Below, one piece after another: positions 24,040 through 27,018 of a stretch of 27,018 nt of DNA. Position 1 is the first letter of the stretch. Each line of letters starts with the position of its first letter. Source of the stretch: CALIBK01 sp037444165 (GTDB taxonomy: Bacteria; Desulfobacterota; BSN033; UBA1163). The notes beneath the pieces were generated by a model, which had not been told where the DNA came from, made no database searches, and was given only the letters and a program-made list of their open reading frames with translations. The translations under genes and the position numbers were made by a program. The DNA is taken from the NCBI GenBank assembly GCA_037444165.1, contig JBBIMX010000037.1, positions 1 to 27,018 of the forward strand, written 5' to 3'.

Positions 24040-25188
24040 ATGTCACTTGAGTGGATGCCAAGAGAGCATGAGATGAAGGATCATAATCGATACGGAACAG
24101 AACATTGGGGAACAGAGCCCCCATGTACCGTGTATGAAAAAAAACCCCTTAAGGATCCCAAAGGGAATGTGATCCCTGGACTTTATGTTTCATGGATAAG
24201 GCTCAATAATCCAGCCCAATACAACTCCTATACAACAGAGATGGTAAAGGGTGTCATTGCTGGAATGGAGAATGCCTCAACAGACCGTTCCGTTGTAGCC
24301 GTTGTATTTACGGGTACTGGCCCCTTTGCCTTCTGCACAGGTGGAAATACAAAGGAATATTCAGAATATTATAGCAAGCGGCCTGAGGAGTATGGGGCCT
24401 ATATGGAACTTTTCAACAACATGGTGGACTCCATCCTTATGTGTAAAAAGCCCGTGATCAACCGTGTCAATGGAATGAGGGTTGCAGGAGGACAGGAGAT
24501 AGGAACGGCTTGCGATCTCACCATCGCCTCTGATCTTGCCATTTTTGGCCAGGCAGGTCCTCGGCACGGCTCAGCCCCAGTGGGTGGGGCTTCTGACTTT
24601 CTCCCCTGGTTTCTCTCGATTGAAGATGCCATGTGGAGCTGTATTAGCTGTGAGATGTGGTCTGCCTATAAGATGTGGCGAAAGGGCCTTATCACAAAGT
24701 GTGTCCCTGTCTTAAAGGACGAGAAAGGAAATTGGGTAAGAAATCCTCAGGTCATCACCGATACCTATGTGAAAGATGGAGAGATTGTCTACGGGGAGTT
24801 TAAGAGTGGAGATGAGTTTAAGAAAGCACGGGAGTGGGTAAATACTAAACTTAAGAACAATGAGTACGACTTTTCCCTTCTCGATGCAGAAGTCGATAAA
24901 ATCATCTGGACCTTTGCAAATCTCTTCCCGGGCTGTCTGATGATGGCCATTGACGGGATTCGAAACAAAAAGAAGTTCTTCTGGGATCAGATGAAGAACC
25001 CCAACAGGCATTGGCTTGCCGCCAATATGATGGGTGAAGCCTTCCTCGGGTTTGGAGCCTTCAATACCAAAAAGATTACCGGCGTCGATACCATTGATTT
25101 TATCAAGTATCGACAGAATATTGCTGAGGGAAGGCTTGTCGATGAGAAATTCTTTGAAGAAGTCCTGGGAAAACCTCAAAATAAATAA
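24040..25188 (+). CDS. oah: 6-oxocyclohex-1-ene-1-carbonyl-CoA hydrolase (ring-opening; BamA/Oah)
   Basis: ATG 24040 with AAAGGAGGT nine bases upstream gives MSLEWMPREHEMKDHNRYGTE, the usual Oah start; an in-frame start at 23989 would add 17 odd, basic residues. The 382-residue product is a long crotonase-fold enzyme with oxyanion-hole segments FCTGGNT (98-104) and VAGGQEIGTACDL (148-160), and the family-specific GQAGPRHGSAPVGGASDF. Oah adds water and hydrolytically cuts the ring to 3-hydroxypimeloyl-CoA. Its gene (bamA) is the standard marker for anaerobic degradation of aromatic compounds via benzoyl-CoA. Confidence 0.95.
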   Translation: MSLEWMPREHEMKDHNRYGTEHWGTEPPCTVYEKKPLKDPKGNVIPGLYVSWIRLNNPAQYNSYTTEMVKGVIAGMENASTDRSVVAVVFTGTGPFAFCTGGNTKEYSEYYSKRPEEYGAYMELFNNMVDSILMCKKPVINRVNGMRVAGGQEIGTACDLTIASDLAIFGQAGPRHGSAPVGGASDFLPWFLSIEDAMWSCISCEMWSAYKMWRKGLITKCVPVLKDEKGNWVRNPQVITDTYVKDGEIVYGEFKSGDEFKKAREWVNTKLKNNEYDFSLLDAEVDKIIWTFANLFPGCLMMAIDGIRNKKKFFWDQMKNPNRHWLAANMMGEAFLGFGAFNTKKITGVDTIDFIKYRQNIAEGRLVDEKFFEEVLGKPQNK

Positions 25189-25216
25189 AATATGAGATTT
25201 ACCCCAAACCTCGATG

Positions 25217-25245
25217 ACCCTCTCCCTTATTAGTTGGGAGAGGGT
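25217..25245 (+). repeat. REP-like palindrome between oah and dch
   Basis: ACCCTCTCCC (25217-25226) and GGGAGAGGGT (25236-25245) form a perfect 10-bp stem around a 9-base loop, followed by GGGG runs. No T tract follows, so it is not a standard terminator. It resembles the dispersed CCCTCTCCC/GGGAGAGGG elements found between genes in many bacteria. It could stabilise the upstream oah message or damp expression of dch. Confidence 0.6.
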
Positions 25246-25277
25246 AGGGGTAGGGGGCAAATGGAAGGAGGCTCCTA

Positions 25278-26045
25278 ATGAATTACAAGTACATACAAAC
25301 AGAGTTTAAAGAAGGTGTGGCTTATCTTACCCTAAATCGAGCCCCATTAAATATTCTTAATATCGAGATGATGGGAGAGATTAACAGTTATTTTGAGAGT
25401 TTAAAAAATGAACCCTCTCTTAAGCTCCTTGTCATTCAGGCTGTGGGAAAAGCCTTCTCTGCAGGAGTGGATGTGGGAGAGCATATGGGGGATATGGCTC
25501 CAAAGATGATCGAGACTTTTCATCGGATGTTTCGACTGATGGACGCCTTAAAAGTCCCTTCGCTTGCTATCGTCAATGGTTCTGCCCTTGGAGGAGGCTG
25601 TGAACTGGCTCTTTATTGTGATATGGTGATTGCCACAGAAAAATCAAAGTTTGGACAACCCGAAATTCAGGTCGGGGTTTTCCCTCCAATTGCAGCCCTC
25701 ATCTTCCCACGAATGATTGGACGAAAGAAGGCGATGGAACTAATCCTTTCGGGGGAAACCATCAGCGCTCAGGAGGCATTGAACCTGGGATTGATTAACA
25801 AGGTGGTCCCAGAGGCCTCACTACAGGAAGAGGTCAATGGATGGATTGAAAAGTTTAAAAGGCTCAGCGGTATCGTTCTTAAACTTGCAAAAGAGGCAAC
25901 CCTTTCCGGTCTCAATGACGATTTGGATAAGGGACTCAAGGCGATCGAGGAAGTTTACCTTGGTCGTTTGATGAAGACTCATGATGCCATGGAGGGGCTC
26001 CAGGCCTTTTTAGACAAACGAAAACCCACCTGGAGAAACCAATAA
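25278..26045 (+). CDS. dch: Cyclohexa-1,5-dienecarbonyl-CoA hydratase
   Basis: This 255-residue crotonase-superfamily enzyme starts at ATG 25278 behind GGAAGGAGG. Oxyanion-hole segments are AFSAGVDVGEH (59-69) and GSALGGGCELALYCD (101-115). The later stretch QVGVFPPIAALIFPRMIG is what separates Dch/BamR from general enoyl-CoA hydratases. It adds water to cyclohexa-1,5-diene-1-carbonyl-CoA, the product of benzoyl-CoA reductase, yielding the substrate of Had. Substrate assignment relies on this motif plus the had-oah context. It ends 6 bp from the convergent HepT-like gene. Confidence 0.9.
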   Translation: MNYKYIQTEFKEGVAYLTLNRAPLNILNIEMMGEINSYFESLKNEPSLKLLVIQAVGKAFSAGVDVGEHMGDMAPKMIETFHRMFRLMDALKVPSLAIVNGSALGGGCELALYCDMVIATEKSKFGQPEIQVGVFPPIAALIFPRMIGRKKAMELILSGETISAQEALNLGLINKVVPEASLQEEVNGWIEKFKRLSGIVLKLAKEATLSGLNDDLDKGLKAIEEVYLGRLMKTHDAMEGLQAFLDKRKPTWRNQ

Positions 26046-26051
26046 AATAAA

Positions 26052-26513
26052 TTATGAAAAAGTAGGAAGGGATTTGAAAAAGAGCATAATCTCTTTTTCA
26101 AGAGTTGAAAGTATCTTTGGAAGATTGACTAAAAGCCTTTTTATTTTTGTCCATTCAAGTTCAAAACCATATCGTTTACGAAAAAGATGTCGAAAGGCAA
26201 GATATTCACGGAGTTTTTTTTCTGTAGATATTGTTATTACAGGGGGTCTCAATCCTGGAATATTTAGGGTCATTTGATGAAGAAGTTCACTGTGCCAACT
26301 TTCACCTATAGGGACTCTCCGATCCACTTCTTTGGAAATGTCTTGGAAGATTTTTTCTATTCCAGTATAAAAATCATGAAGGATGGAACCTCCAGCCCTA
26401 AGAGTATAATTGGAGGGTTTTAGTTTAAGGAGTCCATCTTTCTCCTTAACAATTTTTTTTAATGTTTCTAATTCATCTTTAACTGTTTCTTCTAATACTT
26501 TAAAATTATTCAA
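26052..26513 (-). CDS. HepT-like HEPN toxin (MNT/HepT system)
   Basis: The start is probably TTG at 26513: it has GGGAGGG eight bases upstream and overlaps the MNT stop by 8 bp; an ATG at 26567 would overlap 62 bp and lacks a site. The 153-residue helical protein belongs to the HepT-like ribonuclease group, seen from YLAFRHLFRKRYGFELEW near the C-terminus and its MNT neighbour. HEPN toxins use an RX4-6H motif; here the pattern reads R108-X4-K113-X-Y115, with Lys where the catalytic His would be expected, so RNase activity is uncertain. In characterised pairs the MNT protein AMPylates the HepT tyrosine. Confidence 0.75.
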   Translation of the reverse strand: MNNFKVLEETVKDELETLKKIVKEKDGLLKLKPSNYTLRAGGSILHDFYTGIEKIFQDISKEVDRRVPIGESWHSELLHQMTLNIPGLRPPVITISTEKKLREYLAFRHLFRKRYGFELEWTKIKRLLVNLPKILSTLEKEIMLFFKSLPTFS

Positions 26514-26853
26514 GACGTAATCCCTCCCTGATGACACGCCTTTTGATTGAAGGATTGGCTTTTTCATAAGGAATCAAGTCGATATGAAAAGGGTGAGCCA
26601 AGGGATAGATTTCGGAAAGGGTTTTAAAATATTTTTCAGGATGGAGACCCTTTACCATGAGATCGATATCTGTGCCGTCCCACGTAAAATCAGGTCTCCA
26701 AATCACTGAACCAAAAAGAATCGTCTCTTTAACGTAATAGTTATTTTTTAAAAACTTGGCGATAAGCTTTGCCTTTTTTATTGCCAGTTCTCTCTTCTTT
26801 TTTCTTTCTTCTTCTCTGGCCTTCCAAATGCTTCGATATTCCACTTTTTTCAT
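26506..26853 (-). CDS. MNT-type minimal nucleotidyltransferase antitoxin
   Basis: This 115-residue protein has a basic, helical N-terminus (REEERKKKRELAIKKAK), then the nucleotidyltransferase site ILFGSVIWRPDFTWDGTDIDLMV: Gly48-Ser49, Asp62 and Asp64, with a slightly longer gap than the usual GSx10DxD. A third acidic residue is likely in HIDLIPYE. In MNT/HepT pairs the MNT protein neutralises the toxin by adding AMP to its tyrosine. It precedes and overlaps the HepT-like gene, the normal order. The start is ATG at 26853, with only a weak ribosome-binding site. Confidence 0.8.
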   Translation of the reverse strand: MKKVEYRSIWKAREEERKKKRELAIKKAKLIAKFLKNNYYVKETILFGSVIWRPDFTWDGTDIDLMVKGLHPEKYFKTLSEIYPLAHPFHIDLIPYEKANPSIKRRVIREGLRLE

Positions 26854-26950
26854 AGGATATTTCCAATTATTAGAGACCTTCCATATCTAAATGCCTATGA
26901 TTTCTTCATTTAAAAATATTCTTATATACTTATTCGAAAGTCAAGATAAA

Positions 26951-26978
26951 AAAAGGGCGGCCATTAGGCCGCCCCTTT
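26951..26978 (-). terminator. Strong hairpin terminator for the minus-strand gene at the right edge
   Basis: GGGCGGCC (26955-26962) and GGCCGCCC (26967-26974) pair perfectly around ATTA. Read on the minus strand the stem is followed by seven T (complement of 26948-26954), a classic Rho-independent terminator. On the plus strand only CTTT follows, so it works mainly leftward. It lies about 20 bp downstream of the stop at 26999-27001. Confidence 0.75.
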
Positions 26979-26998
26979 AAAATTACTTGTCATAATTA

Positions 26999-27018
26999 TT
27001 AGAAACTGTATTTCAGAC
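26999..27018 (-). CDS. C-terminal end of a probable outer-membrane beta-barrel protein (partial)
   Basis: Read on the minus strand, the window edge encodes Leu-Lys-Tyr-Ser-Phe followed by TAA (complement of 26999-27001). Alternating aromatic residues with a terminal Phe form the recognition signal of BAM-inserted outer-membrane proteins. The strong terminator just downstream supports a real gene end. Only five codons are visible, so no family can be named. Confidence 0.45.

Noticed and set aside
24712..25260. Minus-strand open frame of 182 codons opposite oah
   Set aside because: Lies antisense to the well-supported oah gene and has no motif or plausible ribosome-binding site.

Overview
The window looks like chromosomal DNA of a strictly anaerobic bacterium, probably a Desulfobacterota ('deltaproteobacterial') aromatic degrader. 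The main reason is a block of benzoyl-CoA ring-degradation genes (dch, had and oah/bamA types), joined by a three-subunit tungsten aldehyde oxidoreductase, a thiolase/DUF35 pair and an archaeal-type phosphoglycerate mutase. This lineage is an inference from gene content; no rRNA is present.

Layout. (1) 1-2105: an EndoQ-like PHP endonuclease cut by the window edge, then DUF72 and DUF488 genes, tightly packed. (2) 2206-8437: a TetR regulator followed by a complete tripartite RND efflux operon (TolC-like protein, lipoprotein adaptor, HAE1-type permease). The permease frame is interrupted by one in-frame TAA almost exactly at its midpoint. A hairpin terminator follows. (3) 8553-9784: a DUF4124/SLT lytic transglycosylase and pgsA. 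(4) 9836-9987: tRNA-Gly(GCC) and tRNA-Cys(GCA). (5) 10168-16500: an aorABC-like operon (16-Cys ferredoxin subunit, W/Mo-pterin subunit, FAD subunit) continuing into a nitroreductase, apgM and a radical SAM gene. The catalytic aorB-like gene has an in-frame TAG at codon 24. (6) 16489-20010, minus strand: ruvX and mltG, then a thiolase, a DUF35 Zn-ribbon protein and a small unknown gene. (7) 20168-26045, plus strand: acyl-CoA dehydrogenase, free-standing biotin carrier, GNAT acetyltransferase, SDR dehydrogenase, then had, oah and dch, behind a strong sigma70-type promoter and a 24-bp perfect dyad. (8) 26052-26853, minus strand: an MNT/HepT-type toxin-antitoxin pair. (9) The last 20 bases hold the C-terminus of a probable outer-membrane beta-barrel gene with its terminator.

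How the genes may work together. Dch hydrates the cyclohexadiene product of benzoyl-CoA reduction, Had oxidises the alcohol, and Oah hydrates and opens the ring to 3-hydroxypimeloyl-CoA. The SDR and the thiolase/DUF35 pair could carry out the next oxidation and thiolysis toward glutaryl-CoA. The acyl-CoA dehydrogenase and biotin carrier could act further down, though the dehydrogenase lacks the arginine expected of a glutaryl-CoA enzyme. The AorABC-like complex would oxidise (aromatic) aldehydes to acids. No benzoyl-CoA reductase is in the window. The two in-frame stops (TAA and TAG) are the most striking irregularities. They are different codons, so reassignment of one codon cannot explain both.
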